Part shown: positions 62,396 through 64,000 of the stretch, piece by piece | Position numbering within the stretch: the stretch's first letter is position 1 | Layout: each line of letters opens with the position of its first letter | Assembly: GCA_023974075.1 (NCBI GenBank) | Contig: CM043788.1 | Coordinates: 13,792,188-13,856,187, forward strand | Origin: Chaenocephalus aceratus | Lineage: Eukaryota; Chordata; Actinopteri; Perciformes; Channichthyidae | DNA: 64,000 nt | Reading direction: 5' to 3' | Program-made: the position numbers and the translations under genes | The notes under the pieces: generated by a model | Told to the model about the DNA's origin: nothing | What the model saw: only the letters and a program-made list of their open reading frames with translations | The model's database searches: none

Positions 62396-63344
62396 CCAAC
62401 CTGATCTCACCAGAATGCGTGACTCCACCACAACTACTTAACACCGCATTGCGTGGTGGAGTCACGAACTTTGTTACATTTACGTGTCTGCACCACGCAA
62501 ACAACCCCAATGTAAAGTGAATGAGGCTCCTTTGTCGTGGTGCACACACGCATTTCTACAACGTCCTGCAGTGAGCTTTTATTCTATAAAACGTTTTTAA
62601 AATCTACTTTATAGCTTGTAGTAACTCACGGGAGGCTTCTTTTATTTTATTTGTATTCATAATAATTTTTATTTTTCGTCAGAATGTATTATGGTGCATT
62701 AGTTACGAATTTTTGTTCTCAAAGAACAGTGCATTGTGTGTAATACAACTGTGATTTTTATTAAATTAGTTTTTAAGGAAGGCCAGAGCTTCAGCTGTGT
62801 CAAATAGATTGTTCCCTTTAGTTAACGTTTTTTAAAAGAACATTATATTTCTATTTGATCATGTCCCCTTTATTGTATTACGGAGAGCAATGTGAGCGTC
62901 CATTCCCATTGGACAACGGAGGATTTTACCCCGGAAGTAAGTATTCCCTTTACTGTGGATTGATTTTACAGTGATATCTGCACTACTCATCGACTAAAAA
63001 ACACCAGATTATCCTTGTTGATTACACAACATTGGTTGGTTTAAATTGTGTGCAATGCTTTCGGAATTTTCCCCTTCGATTCGGAGAAACAAACATTTGT
63101 TCAGTTTAGGATGGCCGAAGACACTACACTACCCAGAATCCTCAGCTATCGTTTGGGACTACACCATGTGCTTTGCTTGACAAACCCCGTGGTTTGTCCT
63201 CAAACTGTGTTATTGGATGTTGGATGTTGAAGTTTACGCTGAGCGACAAACAGCATTTTGAAATGGAATGAAACCCATCGACGGCACACTATTCAAAACC
63301 GGAATCGAACGTCTCCTACCGCCCCCACCCCCCCCCCCCTTAGA
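62396..63344 (+). repeat. Repeat-derived block related to 4610-4990
   Basis: It starts near TTTGTCCAACCTGATCTCAC. A hairpin, CGTGACTCCACCAC / GTGGTGGAGTCACG, lies at 62418-62431 and 62453-62466. From about 63105, GATGGCCGAAGACACTACAC and GGAATCGAACGTCTCC follow the same order as 4610-4940 and 13140-13330. Confidence 0.65.
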
Positions 63345-63617
63345 TCACAGGCTCCTCCAACAGTGCAACACAATAAAACAGATAAACAGAAAAAATAGTG
63401 TAAGTCAATACAAAAAGAAAAATAGTAAAATAGTAAAAAGTGAAATAGTGCAATAAGAGTCTATACAAGGGATTGGAATATATGATATATTAGACAAATC
63501 ATTTCTAAGTAGCAGCCAGATGAATGTTATGGATGTTATTTCAAAGTTCAGGTGTTTAATAGTCTTATGGCCTGTGGGATGAAACTGTCCCTGAGTCTGG
63601 TGGTTTTAGTCCGGATG
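63345..63617 (+). repeat. Dispersed teleost repeat fragment
   Basis: CACAGGCTCCTCCAACAGTG matches 47470. Further on, GGCCTGTGGGATGAAACTGT and CCCTGAGTCTGGTGGTTTTA resemble a block I know to be repeated in fish genomes. Confidence 0.55.
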
Positions 63618-64000
63618 TAAGATAAGATAAGATAAGATGGTACTTTATTGATCCCAATTTGGGACATTGTTTTTGTTGCAGCAGCATAAAAGACAAGGCA
63701 TTTTACAATAAAACAAAACCACAAATAAACAAGAATAGAAAGAAAAGAAAAGAAAATAGAAAATATACATGTTGAAATAGAAAACATACATGTAGATATT
63801 ATATACGCAAATATACATATTCAAAAATATATGACAATGGAATATGGAATATCAAATATTGAACAGATTATATATGTGTACAATGTACAGCGAGGTTGTA
63901 TTAGAGAAACTATGGAGCAGAGAGTTCTCTTCCAGCCAGAGGTGATTTATTGTACCGAGTTATGGCAGTGGGCAGGAATGTGTTCCTGTATCGTCCTTGT
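63618..64000 (-). repeat. Repeat with (TAAGA)n start and CTTTATTGATCCCAATTTGG
   Basis: TAAGATAAGATAAGATAAGA followed by TGGTACTTTATTGATCCC is the end of a common fish repeat, probably a LINE 3' end with a TCTTA tail on the other strand. It runs off the window; the last part (GAGGTGATTTATTGTACC) is typical of the same family. Confidence 0.55.

Overview
The window looks like intergenic or intronic DNA from a ray-finned (teleost) fish. It is AT-rich, full of long (CA/GT)n microsatellites, and packed with repeats typical of teleosts: an RTE/Rex3-type LINE with a GGAT-repeat tail, many hAT elements with 8-bp target-site duplications (TSDs), MITEs, and fragments of dispersed repeats related to those seen in many fish. 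There are no tRNA, rRNA, CRISPR or bacterial-style operon features. No complete host protein-coding gene is visible. The best host-gene candidate is a pair of in-frame minus-strand exons at 52795-53948.

Layout. 1-6190: a broken LINE (1641-3902), then a 1.7-kb element with terminal inverted repeats (TIRs) (3934-5649). 7881-11214: a four-level nest of transposons whose order of insertion can be read from intact TSDs. 12583-15656: a long inverted repeat, followed by a large CA microsatellite and a fragment of a hAT family with TAGGGCTGTCA termini. 16406-18950: mostly unique sequence. 18950-20165: a polypurine tract.

18991-30640 and 30741-42300 are the same 11.6 kb in the same orientation, separated by exactly 100 N. 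This is best read as two contig ends that overlap but were not merged, so it is a false duplication. Within it lies a decayed hAT transposase gene (TTF-type zinc finger) that has itself been hit by two other hAT insertions. The exons are open in the right-hand copy and broken by small indels in the left-hand copy. This shows that much of the divergence between copies is consensus error near the contig edge.

42232-47284: a complete TAGGGCTGTCA hAT element, a hAT terminus, an antisense transposase remnant in which the BED-finger start is fused directly to the hAT C-terminal motif, a 177-bp hairpin, a second LINE fragment and a MITE. 48450-48760 holds a striking cluster of CTTTGATG/CTTTGAAG motifs that match the TCF/LEF core. 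48765-62390 is mostly unique sequence with microsatellites, two weak exon candidates and one MITE. 62396-64000 is again dense in repeats.

The biology here is mainly transposon archaeology, plus an assembly error that would mislead any copy-number or gene-model analysis.
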